Of a stretch of 44,734 nt of DNA, positions 8,496 to 16,272 are shown piece by piece (position 1 is the first letter of the stretch; each line of letters starts with the position of its first letter). The stretch is taken from assembly GCF_015207655.1 (NCBI RefSeq), contig NZ_JADEWN010000053.1, positions 1-44,734 of the forward strand, in the 5' to 3' direction. Both the position numbers and the translations under genes were made by a program. The notes beneath the pieces are model-generated. The model did not search any database. It was given only the letters and a program-made list of their open reading frames with translations, and was not told the origin of the DNA. The DNA comes from Gloeocapsopsis crepidinum LEGE 06123. GTDB taxonomy: Bacteria > Cyanobacteriota > Cyanobacteriia > Cyanobacteriales > Chroococcidiopsidaceae.

Positions 8496-8738
8496 ATGGT
8501 TATGGATGCGCTAAAAGACATTTTGCTTGATTTAGGAATTCCTGAACAAGAAATTACAGAAGCAGCACTCCTCCGCAAAGACTTGCAACTCGACTCAACA
8601 GAAACAGTAGACATTTCTCTAGGATTAAAACGTCGCTTTGGTGTCAATGTCAAACTCGAATCACGCAAGGACATGACATTAGGGGATGTTTGCGAGATGG
8701 TTAACCAAGCGATCGCTGCTACTGCTACTGCTACATAA
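8496..8738 (+). CDS. Acyl carrier protein of the type II PKS
   Basis: 80 residues from the ATG at 8496, chosen because TGAGG at 8481-8485 is a ribosome binding site at good distance. A TTG at 8481 would add five residues but lies on that site. Ser34 in the motif QLDSTETVDI is the phosphopantetheine attachment residue (the usual DSL is DST here). The helix pattern before and after it (LLDLGIPEQEI, LGLKRRFGVNVK) is typical. The C-terminus ends in an AIAATATAT tail. ACPs carry the growing polyketide between the enzymes. The next gene is a phosphopantetheinyl transferase, the enzyme needed to activate this protein. A general fatty-acid ACP is unlikely given its place in the cluster and its divergent sequence. 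Confidence 0.9.
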   Translation: MVMDALKDILLDLGIPEQEITEAALLRKDLQLDSTETVDISLGLKRRFGVNVKLESRKDMTLGDVCEMVNQAIAATATAT

Positions 8739-8766
8739 TACTTCCTGCAAAGGAACACAAGATTTC

Positions 8767-9180
8767 ATGTATCTACAACTTGCCCAACCAAGACTTGCCG
8801 AAGTTAAAGGAATAGGAATTGATATTGCATCTATTAGTAAAATCGCCTCTTTAGTAAGTCGCTATAACAGCGAAACGCTTACTCTACTTTTTACTCCCGA
8901 CGAAATTGAACAGTGTCAGTCCGCACCGCACTCTAGTCGATCTTACGCCGTCTGTTTTTCGGCTAAAGAAGCTGTAGGAAAAGCCCTAGGAACTGGATTA
9001 GTTGATATCAACTGGAATGAGATTGAAACAGTAATAGTTCAGTCGGGATTGACAATTAAGTTGCGCGGCGCAGCACAACAAAAAGCATTGCAGTGTGGAG
9101 TGAAAGCATGGCTGGCAACTTGGTGCTATTGGGATGACTATGTGATGGTTCACGTTCTTTCAAAGGGCGAACAAGCATGA
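8767..9180 (+). CDS. Holo-ACP synthase (AcpS-type 4'-phosphopantetheinyl transferase)
   Basis: 137 residues from ATG 8767, preceded by AAAGGA at about 8748-8753. An upstream in-frame ATG at 8686 lies inside the ACP gene and is not the start. Family motifs are GIGIDIASISKI near residue 16, whose Asp binds magnesium, and FSAKEAVGKALGTG near residue 69 with the catalytic Glu and Lys. It transfers phosphopantetheine from CoA to the ACP serine. The size fits AcpS rather than the larger Sfp type. Cyanobacteria usually rely on one Sfp-type enzyme, from memory, so a dedicated AcpS-like enzyme here points to a self-contained pathway. Its stop overlaps the next start (ATGA at 9177-9180). Confidence 0.88.
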   Translation: MYLQLAQPRLAEVKGIGIDIASISKIASLVSRYNSETLTLLFTPDEIEQCQSAPHSSRSYAVCFSAKEAVGKALGTGLVDINWNEIETVIVQSGLTIKLRGAAQQKALQCGVKAWLATWCYWDDYVMVHVLSKGEQA

Positions 9181-10724
9181 ATCAGTACGAACAATTACCT
9201 GATATTTTTAATGTGGCAGCTTACTTTATCAAAGGTAATTTGCATAAAGGATATGGTGAAAAAATTGCTCTGTACTATCACGATGAGACGTACACGTATC
9301 GTAAAGTCAGTAATGAAGTTTGCGCTGCTGCTGGATTACTCGCTGAGTTAGGTTTAGAACGCGAAAATCGAATCGCAATCCTATTACCCGATAGCCCAGA
9401 TTTTGTATTTGCCTTTTGGGGTGCGATTTGGTTGGGTGCTGTACCTGTACCAATTAACACTGCGTGTAACTTGAATGATATTGAGTACATTCTGCAAGAT
9501 TGCCGCGCTAAAATCTTACTCACAACTCAAGACTGGCAAGAAAAGCTTTCTCCAATTCAGTCTCCATTCTTACAAAATATTCTCCTTACAGATGGAGATA
9601 ACTCTTTTAGAACACTTTCAAACTCATTTCCTCAAGAACTATCGCCGGCACAAACATCACCCGACGAACCAGCATTCTGGCTTTATACTTCCGGTAGTAC
9701 AGGTAGACCCAAAGGCGCGATGCATATTCATCGTAGTATGATCGTCTGCGCAGAGCAGTATGGTAAAGCGACTCTTGGTTTGCATCATAACGATATTACC
9801 TATTCAATCGCCAAGATGCCATTTGCCTACGGTCTAGGAAACACTTTGTATATGCCAATGGCAGTTGGTGCAGCATCAATTTTATCGGATGCAAATAATG
9901 CCTTCGACATCATTGCCGATATTCATCGCTATCAACCAACAATTTTGTTTGCAATTCCTGCTACCTATGCTAGTATTCTTGCAGTGCAAGATATTGCTCC
10001 TTTAGAGACTGCAACATTACGCTTATGTGTATCAGCAGCTGAGCAATTACCTAAAAGCATTTGGCAAAGATGGCGCAATATCTACGGTAAAGAAATTTGT
10101 GAAGGTATTGGCACAACTGAATTTTTACATATCTTTCTTTCAAATCGTTTAGGCGAATGCCGTCCAGGTAGTTCAGGTAAACCTGTTGCTGGTTACGATA
10201 TCTGCATCATTGATGAGAATGGTGTCTCAATGCCTACCGGCGAAATTGGCAACTTGCAAGTAGGTGGCGATAGTTTGATGCTGCGATATTGGAATCGTCA
10301 TCAAGAAACACGCCAAGTGATCTACGGTAAGACCATGCGTACTGGAGATAAATATCTCTGTGATGAAGATGGCTATTTCTGGTTTATGGGACGCAAAGAC
10401 GACCTTTTTAAGGTTAACGGGCAATGGGTATCGCCCTTTGAAATTGAAGACGTGTTGCTGCAACATGAGAGTGTGCTTGATGTTGCGGTAGTACCAGAAT
10501 CTGAAAGTGGTGAAAATTTAACTCAAGTTGTAGCCTACGTTAGCCTGAAGTCTGGTTTTTCCGAGTCGCCTGAACTAGAAGAAAGCATTCGTAGATTTAC
10601 CAAAATGCAATTGCCTCGATTTAAAGCTCCGAAAAAGATTCAATTTTTAGAACGATTACCGCGTACGTCAACAGGAAAAATTCACCGCAAGGCATTACTT
10701 AAAGCTAGTCAATTGGTTCAATAA
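9177..10724 (+). CDS. Aryl-CoA ligase (benzoate-CoA ligase-like, ANL superfamily)
   Basis: 515 residues, the usual length of a free-standing acyl- or aryl-CoA ligase. The AMP-binding loop LYTSGSTGRPKG is at residues 169-180. The hinge region is TGDKYLCDEDGYFWFMGRKDD, read as TGDKYLCDEDG and FMGRKDD. The C-terminal PRTSTGKIHRK carries the catalytic Lys501. The stretch AKMPFAYGLGNTLYMPM closely follows benzoate-CoA ligases. With a salicylate-synthase-like enzyme in the same cluster, salicylate is the likely substrate, giving salicyl-AMP and then salicyl-CoA or direct loading of the ACP. Whether the acceptor is CoA or the ACP cannot be read from sequence. Substrate specificity is inferred from context. 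The gene overlaps the transferase before it by four bases. Confidence 0.88.
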   Translation: MNQYEQLPDIFNVAAYFIKGNLHKGYGEKIALYYHDETYTYRKVSNEVCAAAGLLAELGLERENRIAILLPDSPDFVFAFWGAIWLGAVPVPINTACNLNDIEYILQDCRAKILLTTQDWQEKLSPIQSPFLQNILLTDGDNSFRTLSNSFPQELSPAQTSPDEPAFWLYTSGSTGRPKGAMHIHRSMIVCAEQYGKATLGLHHNDITYSIAKMPFAYGLGNTLYMPMAVGAASILSDANNAFDIIADIHRYQPTILFAIPATYASILAVQDIAPLETATLRLCVSAAEQLPKSIWQRWRNIYGKEICEGIGTTEFLHIFLSNRLGECRPGSSGKPVAGYDICIIDENGVSMPTGEIGNLQVGGDSLMLRYWNRHQETRQVIYGKTMRTGDKYLCDEDGYFWFMGRKDDLFKVNGQWVSPFEIEDVLLQHESVLDVAVVPESESGENLTQVVAYVSLKSGFSESPELEESIRRFTKMQLPRFKAPKKIQFLERLPRTSTGKIHRKALLKASQLVQ

Positions 10725-10738
10725 GAAAGGATAACTCA

Positions 10739-11137
10739 ATGGTAACGCAGCAACAAAGACGCTTGGTAATGGGACCAAGTGATGTTCCGACGATCGCTGA
10801 CAGAGGTGGTGAAATTCATGTATTGATTTCTCCTACCAGCGTGCAGTCCACCAAATTAATTATGGGCACAGCAACCGTACCAGTTGGCGGCAGAGTATTA
10901 TGTCACGCACATCCACATGGTGAAGAGTGTTTTTACGTACTGCAAGGTCAAGGTGAAATCGAGATTGCGGACGTTGGTGTCGTGTCCTTTCAAGCCGGAC
11001 AAGCAGTACTGACTCCCCAAGGTGCAGCACATTCAATTGTTAACGTTGGCAATGAGGAAATCCAAGTTGTCTTTGCCTCGGCTCCTTTAGCACCTTCCCC
11101 CAAAGACGGACACATTATTCTTGAAGGAGAACATTAA
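10739..11137 (+). CDS. Small cupin-domain protein
   Basis: 132 residues with a single cupin barrel. Motif 1 is HAHPHGEECFYVLQGQGE, supplying the metal-binding His residues and Glu. Motif 2 runs around LTPQGAAHSIVNVGNEE and gives one more His. Such small metal-binding cupins serve as cyclases, dioxygenases, isomerases or decarboxylases in many aromatic polyketide pathways. The exact reaction cannot be predicted here. It begins 14 bp after the ligase gene, and its TAA stop directly abuts the ATG of the next gene, so it is firmly in the operon. A ring-forming or ring-modifying step is the best guess. Confidence 0.8.
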   Translation: MVTQQQRRLVMGPSDVPTIADRGGEIHVLISPTSVQSTKLIMGTATVPVGGRVLCHAHPHGEECFYVLQGQGEIEIADVGVVSFQAGQAVLTPQGAAHSIVNVGNEEIQVVFASAPLAPSPKDGHIILEGEH

Positions 11138-11470
11138 ATGAAGAACATGATGCAAGAAGCGCCGGATGTTGCCCAGAGTTTCTTCGATCTGGCAAAATCG
11201 GTGAAGCAGTATTCTCCGCTTGATGAAAAGGTTAATGAGTTAGTTATTATCGGTATATTTAGCGCACATCGGGGTTTACGAGGCATCAACACGCACGTAG
11301 AACGCGCGATGGCAGCTGGAGCAACTAAAGAAGAAGTGATTGCTGCGATTCTCTTAGCATTACCGATTGTTGGCATTACAGATGTCAATATGGCATTGGA
11401 TCAAGCAATGGAGACGATCGCAGACACTACAGCCAAGACGAAGGAGGTTACGGGTGCGACGGCTGGTTGA
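11138..11470 (+). CDS. Carboxymuconolactone decarboxylase/AhpD-fold protein without cysteines
   Basis: 110 residues of all-helical AhpD/CMD fold. The core FSAHRGLRGINTHVERAMAAG matches the family, in which AhpD enzymes have CxxC before the His. Here those positions are Leu and Ile, and the whole protein contains no cysteine, so a peroxidase or disulfide role is excluded. The conserved NTHV histidine remains. CMD-like proteins of this kind act on lactones or beta-keto acids, so decarboxylation or lactone chemistry on the polyketide is possible. Its start directly follows the cupin stop, and its 3' end overlaps the next gene by 17 bases. Family firm, reaction unknown. Confidence 0.8.
   Translation: MKNMMQEAPDVAQSFFDLAKSVKQYSPLDEKVNELVIIGIFSAHRGLRGINTHVERAMAAGATKEEVIAAILLALPIVGITDVNMALDQAMETIADTTAKTKEVTGATAG
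11441..11447 (+). promoter_or_regulatory. Strong ribosome binding site AAGGAGG that fixes the cyclase-family start
   Basis: AAGGAGG at 11441-11447 lies six bases before the GTG at 11454. It sits inside the end of the CMD-like gene. It decides the start of the following gene, because the longer in-frame ATG at 11367 would add 29 arginine-rich residues that do not match the family. Confidence 0.8.
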
Positions 11471-12248
11471 CTTGAGTGTCTTAGTCGAAAACTCGGCTTC
11501 AGAGCCGATGGAAATTCGCGTTGAGCGACTCGATCACATCAATGGTGCTAAGCAGTTTTGTGCTGAAGTGGCAACAAGAAATGCTGCTAAGTCTGACGAT
11601 CGCCGTCTTGAACCTGAAGATTTTCCCAATGGTGCCTTTATTACTTTAGATACTGTCACCTTACCCACACACATGGGGACGCATATTGACGCACCGATTC
11701 ATTACGGTTCAGATTGTGCAGGTTCTCCAGCACGTTCGGTCGATGAATTACCCCTAGAGTGGTTTTTCAGTGATGGAGTACGACTCGACTTACGCCACAA
11801 ACAGCCACAAGACTTTATTAGCATTGCAGACATCAAAAATGCTCTAGATGTAACTAAACACCAACTCAAGCCTCTAGATATTGTTCTAATTTGGACAGGA
11901 ACCGATAAACTTTGGGGTAAGCGTGAGTATTTTTCCCATGCACCAGGCATGAGTCGAGAAGCGACTGAGTGGTTAGTAGAACAGGAAATCAAAGTTATCG
12001 GCATTGACACCTACGGTTTTGACCGTCCATTTGTCACGATGCTAGAAGACTTTTGGCGAACAGGCGATCGCAGTTATCTTTGGCCAGCACACTTCTACGG
12101 TCGCGAACGCGAATACATTCAAATCGAACGTCTCGTCAATCTCGAACAGCTACCCGATACAGGATTTCAAGTTGCTTGCTTTCCTTTGCGTGTTAAAGGA
12201 TTAGATGCAAGTTGGGTAAGAGCAGTTGGGCTAGTTAATGAGTTTTGA
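11454..12248 (+). CDS. Metal-dependent cyclase-family hydrolase (PF04199, kynurenine-formamidase-like)
   Basis: 264 residues from GTG 11454, set by a strong ribosome binding site. The protein opens with RRLVDLSVLVEN, the usual 'DLS' start of the family. The metal-binding motif HMGTHIDAPIH is at residues 73-83, with His73, His77, Asp79 and His83. 'GIDTYGFDRPF' follows later, as in relatives. Members include kynurenine formamidases and putative polyketide cyclases; some aromatic type II clusters carry such a protein as a late-ring cyclase, from memory. Here it probably closes or opens a ring or lactone on the polyketide. It overlaps the CMD gene by 17 bases, so translation is coupled. Formamidase activity in tryptophan breakdown is an alternative without local support. 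Confidence 0.82.
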   Translation: MRRLVDLSVLVENSASEPMEIRVERLDHINGAKQFCAEVATRNAAKSDDRRLEPEDFPNGAFITLDTVTLPTHMGTHIDAPIHYGSDCAGSPARSVDELPLEWFFSDGVRLDLRHKQPQDFISIADIKNALDVTKHQLKPLDIVLIWTGTDKLWGKREYFSHAPGMSREATEWLVEQEIKVIGIDTYGFDRPFVTMLEDFWRTGDRSYLWPAHFYGREREYIQIERLVNLEQLPDTGFQVACFPLRVKGLDASWVRAVGLVNEF

Positions 12249-12310
12249 GTTTTGAATTAACCATCCAACGACTTCACAACAGTAATTTATAGATTTTACG
12301 GAGTGTAAGT

Positions 12311-12793
12311 ATGACAGGTTACACAGAGAATAATGTTGTTATTTTGCGAGATTTTGATACCGTTTTCGACCTAACGAACGATATTGAACTTTGGCCGCAA
12401 CTATTTACTGAGTACGAGAAAGCAGAAGTACTAGAGCGCAATGGGAACGAGGTTTTGTTTAGTTTGACGACTTATCCTGAAGGCGATCGCCCTTCACGAA
12501 CTTGGGTTTCGCGGCGACTGATTGACAAGCCTGGCAAACAAGCTACAGCGGAACGCGTAGAAAAAGCCTTTCCATTTAAGGACATGAAAATTCACTGGAC
12601 TTATGAGGAGTTACCTCAAGGCGTGGGTGTGGTGATGACTTGGATGCAAAAGTTTGAGATCCACGACGAATGCAAGTGGACAACTGAGCAGATGGAGTCA
12701 TTTCTCAACCGAAATACTCGCGTTCAAATGCGAGCGATTAAAGAAAAAGTTGAAGCTTGGTCTGCTAAGACTCTCACAACAAACGCTGTCTAA
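12311..12793 (+). CDS. Aromatase/cyclase, single-domain TcmN-type (SRPBCC fold)
   Basis: 160 residues. The order YTENNVVILRDFDTVFDLTND, read as YTENNVVI and FDLTNDIELWPQLFTEY, then AEVLERNG, TWVSRRLID, VEKAFPFKDMKIHWTYEE and RNTRVQMRAIKEKVE closely follows the aromatase/cyclases of actinomycete type II clusters (TcmN and WhiE types). These proteins bind the linear poly-beta-ketone and direct the first aldol cyclisation and aromatisation. It is the strongest single sign that the KS/CLF pair makes an aromatic product rather than a fatty acid or polyene. It stands 62 bp after the PF04199 gene, with GGAG just before the start. Confidence 0.9.
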   Translation: MTGYTENNVVILRDFDTVFDLTNDIELWPQLFTEYEKAEVLERNGNEVLFSLTTYPEGDRPSRTWVSRRLIDKPGKQATAERVEKAFPFKDMKIHWTYEELPQGVGVVMTWMQKFEIHDECKWTTEQMESFLNRNTRVQMRAIKEKVEAWSAKTLTTNAV

Positions 12794-12827
12794 TACTTAC
12801 CGCGACAACCCCAAGGAGTAACTATCA

Positions 12828-14150
12828 ATGTACCAGCTGGCAAGTGATTTTTTAACATATCACGAAATGTTTGTTCCAGGTCAAAAAGACCCACTCGTTA
12901 TCTTGCAAACTTTATTGCAAACTGGGGTTTTTTCTGAATATGTGATGTACGAAAGTGAGAGCGAGGTACGGATTGCGGGTAATGCTTTAGCTGAGGTTTC
13001 GGTTAGTGCTGAAGCTGTGTCTAGTCGCTTTATGAGCCAGAAGCACTCAGAAATTTGCACCGATCCACTGAAGCAAGTCGAGTCAATTTTTGCATCTTTG
13101 CCAGTAGAAAACTGGACAGCGTATGGTTACGTTGGCTTTGACATTGCCCGTTTTTATTACTCCTACTCCAAAGCAATTGACCAGCCACTACTATATTTTT
13201 TGGTTCCAGAAACCGAACTTTACATCACCACGAAGGGAGTACACATTAGAAGTATTAAGTCACCTGCAAAAGTGCTGGAAGTCTTATCCGCTGATAGCAA
13301 ATTAGCAGAATATGTACCAACGCCTCCCGTTGTAGCTGCAACTGAAAACCAACAGTATGAACAACAAGTTGCAACTCTAATTGATGCAATTCAAAATGGC
13401 GAACTGCATAAAGCGATTATCTCGCGATCAGTAAAGGTGAAGGGCAATATGGACGTGCTTGGCACTTATATATTAGGAGCTAAGAGCAATAACGCTGCGC
13501 GTTCGTATTGTATGAGTGTGGGAGATGTCTGCGCTGTAGGGTTTAGCCCTGAGATTTTGATGGAAGTTAGCACAGATGGTTTTGTTGTAACGAATCCTCT
13601 AGCAGGAACACGACCGCGTAGTTCGGATTCAGAAGAAGATATGCGTTTGAGTGATGAGTTATTTATTGATGCTAAAGAAGTTAAGGAACACGCACTTTCT
13701 GTTTGGTTAGCGCAAAGTGAAATTAGCACAGTTTGCTCACCTGAAACCGTACAGATTTTTGATTTTATGCAAGTTAAGCAGTACCGTTGCGTTCAACACT
13801 TATCTTCACGGGTAGGCGGTCAACTCAAATCAGGAAAGACGCTATGGGATGCATTGAAAGTGTTATTTCCTGGTATTACAGTCTCTGGAATTAATAAGCA
13901 CGAAGCTTTAGCATGGATTGACCGCTTGGAGGAAGAACCAAGAGGAATTTATGCTGGTGGTATTGGTTGGATTGATAGCAGTGGTACAGCAGATTTAGCG
14001 ATCGCAATTCGCTCTGTTTATCAATATGGTGACTCTGTTCACCTCAATGCAGGTGCAGGTATTGTTGCTGAATCGGTTCCTCAAAATGAATATGTTGAAT
14101 CGGTTAACAAGATGAATACGATGCTAACCAATCTCGTGATGGAGTCTTGA
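12828..14150 (+). CDS. Salicylate synthase-like chorismate-utilising enzyme
   Basis: 440 residues, the size of MbtI/Irp9 salicylate synthases, which convert chorismate through isochorismate to salicylate and pyruvate. Conserved features are GYVGFDIARFYY, GELHKAIISR with the catalytic-type Lys195, GFSPEILME, NPLAGTRPR, DAKEVKEHALSV, QHLSSRVGGQL, FPGITVSG, RGIYAGGIGW, AIRSVY and NAGAGIVAES. The order and spacing resemble MbtI more than TrpE or PabB. No glutamine amidotransferase partner is near, arguing against anthranilate or aminodeoxychorismate synthesis. A pure isochorismate synthase cannot be excluded by eye. Beside an aryl-CoA ligase it points to a salicylate starter for the polyketide. 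No siderophore NRPS is present here, so a siderophore use is less likely. Confidence 0.83.
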   Translation: MYQLASDFLTYHEMFVPGQKDPLVILQTLLQTGVFSEYVMYESESEVRIAGNALAEVSVSAEAVSSRFMSQKHSEICTDPLKQVESIFASLPVENWTAYGYVGFDIARFYYSYSKAIDQPLLYFLVPETELYITTKGVHIRSIKSPAKVLEVLSADSKLAEYVPTPPVVAATENQQYEQQVATLIDAIQNGELHKAIISRSVKVKGNMDVLGTYILGAKSNNAARSYCMSVGDVCAVGFSPEILMEVSTDGFVVTNPLAGTRPRSSDSEEDMRLSDELFIDAKEVKEHALSVWLAQSEISTVCSPETVQIFDFMQVKQYRCVQHLSSRVGGQLKSGKTLWDALKVLFPGITVSGINKHEALAWIDRLEEEPRGIYAGGIGWIDSSGTADLAIAIRSVYQYGDSVHLNAGAGIVAESVPQNEYVESVNKMNTMLTNLVMES

Positions 14151-14200
14151 GTCGATGCAGCGGAAAGAGTTTTGAATAAAAATCTTTTTAACTCATAACT

Positions 14201-14241
14201 CCCAATTTCCAATTACCAATTACTCATTACCCATTGCAAGT
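14201..14241. repeat. Short tandem-like intergenic repeats (STRR type)
   Basis: The strings CCCAATTTCCAATTACCAATTACTC and ATTACCCATTG, given here in parts, form degenerate copies of a 7-base CCAATTA unit. Such heptamer repeats are common between genes in filamentous and colonial cyanobacteria. Related pieces (GGTAATAGGTAAT) occur at about 29550 and 35028. They have no coding potential and are not CRISPR. Confidence 0.6.
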
Positions 14242-15045
14242 ATGTCTTTTATTCAGGTTGCAAATCGCAAAGTTTATTACAATGCACCTTTTGGGTTGCC
14301 GTCCCAAGGCGATCGCAAAATAATGTTGCTAGTACATGGTGCTGGAGGTAGCAGCCGTCATTGGGAACCAATGCTAGCTCAATTCGATGCAACAGAATTC
14401 CCTGTAGCGCTCGATTTACCAGGACATGGGGCTTCGGAGGGGTATGTACCTGATTCAATTGATGCCGTTGTTGAATTTCTCAATGTTTTTTTGAATCGCT
14501 TAGGCATTGAGCATCCTATTTGTTATGTAGGACAATCGATGGGAGGCTTGATCGGACTTCAATTTGCGCTTGCTTACCCAGATCGGGTTGCACAATTGGT
14601 CTTAATGGCAACCTCTGCACGCATTCAACTTCATCCTGATTTTCTGCAGCAGGCGATAACTGGGCAATGGAATTATGAAACTCTCCGTCAAAGTTTTGCT
14701 GCTGAAATTCCTAAAAATGTCAAAGATCTTGTATTAAGTGAATTTCAATATACTTTATTGCAAGCAGATGCTTCTGATTTCATGGGTGTAAGTCGTGTCG
14801 ATCTCAGTAGTGCCGTGTCAGCTTTACGGCTACCGACGTTGATTCTCACCGGAGACGATGACGTGATTATCTCTCCACGCAAATCTAAGATGTTACAGTG
14901 GCAAATTGAAAACTCGCGCTTGGTTACGATACCTAATGCAGGTCACTACTTGCACGTCGAACAACCGGCAAAAGTTGCTGCTGAAATTCAGCATTTTGTC
15001 AAGGGCGATCGCTTGGTGTCGGCATCTCAATCACAGGAAAGTTGA
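14242..15045 (+). CDS. Alpha/beta hydrolase, candidate release or tailoring enzyme
   Basis: 267 residues of the alpha/beta hydrolase fold. The oxyanion region is LLVHGAGGSSRHWEPM. The nucleophile elbow is GQSMGG with Ser99. The acid lies around LTGDDDVI, and the catalytic His is in IPNAGHYLHVEQP near the C-terminus, so the Ser-Asp-His triad is complete. It is closest in style to MenH and aromatic ester hydrolases, but the family is too broad for a substrate call. Its place near the end of the cluster suggests thioester hydrolysis to release the product, or lactone hydrolysis. The gene starts right after a repeat-rich 91-bp spacer. Confidence 0.82.
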   Translation: MSFIQVANRKVYYNAPFGLPSQGDRKIMLLVHGAGGSSRHWEPMLAQFDATEFPVALDLPGHGASEGYVPDSIDAVVEFLNVFLNRLGIEHPICYVGQSMGGLIGLQFALAYPDRVAQLVLMATSARIQLHPDFLQQAITGQWNYETLRQSFAAEIPKNVKDLVLSEFQYTLLQADASDFMGVSRVDLSSAVSALRLPTLILTGDDDVIISPRKSKMLQWQIENSRLVTIPNAGHYLHVEQPAKVAAEIQHFVKGDRLVSASQSQES

Positions 15046-15102
15046 AGCCTCATTTCTCTAGCAATCCTGCGTCCCTACTCAAGATCATTGGTGAGGATTG
15101 AT

Positions 15103-16116
15103 GTGGAAGTACTATCTGACTCTAAGTTCAATTCTCCTGCTACGCGGCTGAGCGAAAACCGCAGCTATGCAATTCTTGGCACTGGAGCATTAGGTGGGTT
15201 TTATGGTGCTCGTTTACAACAGGTTGGACTCGATGTTCACTTTCTGTTGCGTAGTGATTATGAGTATGTCAAGAAACATGGTTTATTTATCGAATCTCCA
15301 GATGGATCTTTCCGCCTCTCCCATGTTAATGCCTACCGCAACGTGCTCGATGTACCACCTTGTGATGTTGTTGTCGTTGCGCTAAAGACAACGCAAAATA
15401 ATTTATTGCGACAAATGCTACCTAGTTTAGTCAAAGATAACAGTGTTGTCTTAGTGTTGCAAAATGGTCTAGGTGTAGAAGAGGATGTCGCGGCGATCGT
15501 TGGCTCGAATCGCGTAATGGGTGGTTTGTGCTTTACTTGCAATGACAAAGTTGCTCCAGGTCACATTCGTCATCTTCGTTACGGCGTGATTACGCTCGCC
15601 GAATATGCTTGTAATTATCTAACTTGTGGAATTACCGAGCGCATGCTTCAAGTCAAAAGTGACTTTGAGAGTGCTGGTGTTCTCATTCAGTTAGCTGAAG
15701 ATCTGCTTTTGGCTCGTTGGAAAAAACTTATCTGCAACATTCCCTTTAATGGTCTGACTGTCGTACTCAATGCAACTATCAAAGACTTGATAAGTGACGT
15801 ACATACGCGGGCTTTGATCGAGCAGATGATGCAGGAGATGGTAGCTGTTGCGGCGGCTTATGGTCGAGCGATCGCAGATGACTATATCGAAAAACGGCTC
15901 AAATTTATTGCCAAGATGGGACCCTATCGCACGAGTACAAAAATTGATTTTGATCAAAGGCGCTCGCTAGAGGTAGAAGCAATCTTTGGTAAACCTTTAC
16001 GTGCTGCTCAACAAGCTGGGCTTGATACTCCACAACTTGCCATGCTTTACCGACAGCTCAAGTTTTTAGATACCTATTACTGTACTAATCAAGCGATCGC
16101 AGTTTTATCGCATTAG
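15103..16116 (+). CDS. Ketopantoate reductase-like (ApbA/PanE family) oxidoreductase
   Basis: 337 residues from a GTG at 15103, chosen because GAGG at 15093-15096 is a suitable ribosome binding site. In-frame TTG 15088 and GTG 15091 are alternatives. The Rossmann NADPH motif ILGTGALGGFYGARL is near residue 25. 'LQNGLGVEE' and 'LARWKKLICNIPFNGL' carry the conserved Asn and Lys of PanE-type 2-ketoacid reductases. True PanE makes pantoate for CoA. In this cluster, where no standard short-chain ketoreductase exists, it is the best candidate for reducing a polyketide carbonyl. A housekeeping PanE for CoA supply is the alternative. Last gene of the cluster; 156 bp of repeat-like DNA separates it from the polysaccharide locus. 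Confidence 0.8.
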   Translation: MEVLSDSKFNSPATRLSENRSYAILGTGALGGFYGARLQQVGLDVHFLLRSDYEYVKKHGLFIESPDGSFRLSHVNAYRNVLDVPPCDVVVVALKTTQNNLLRQMLPSLVKDNSVVLVLQNGLGVEEDVAAIVGSNRVMGGLCFTCNDKVAPGHIRHLRYGVITLAEYACNYLTCGITERMLQVKSDFESAGVLIQLAEDLLLARWKKLICNIPFNGLTVVLNATIKDLISDVHTRALIEQMMQEMVAVAAAYGRAIADDYIEKRLKFIAKMGPYRTSTKIDFDQRRSLEVEAIFGKPLRAAQQAGLDTPQLAMLYRQLKFLDTYYCTNQAIAVLSH

Positions 16117-16272
16117 GCGTAACAAGTTAACTAAAATTCATTGATACATCAGTTGGTTCTGGCGATTGGCTAATAGCTAATCGCAACGAATAAGTTTTCT
16201 ATTAGTAATGAACAGTTAGCAATTAGCGATGTAAAACCATAAGCAAATTAGCTAATGAATTGGAGAAGAAAA

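Noticed and set aside
5822-9180. Aryl polyene or fatty-acid system instead of aromatic type II PKS
   Set aside because: No dehydratase or short-chain ketoreductase is present, while a TcmN-type aromatase/cyclase and a salicylate-synthase-like enzyme are.
12828-14150. Anthranilate or aminodeoxychorismate synthase (TrpE/PabB)
   Set aside because: The motif spacing fits MbtI-type salicylate synthases better and no glutamine amidotransferase partner is present.
14201-14241. CRISPR-like repeats
   Set aside because: The units are about seven bases, degenerate and without spacers, and no cas gene is in the window.
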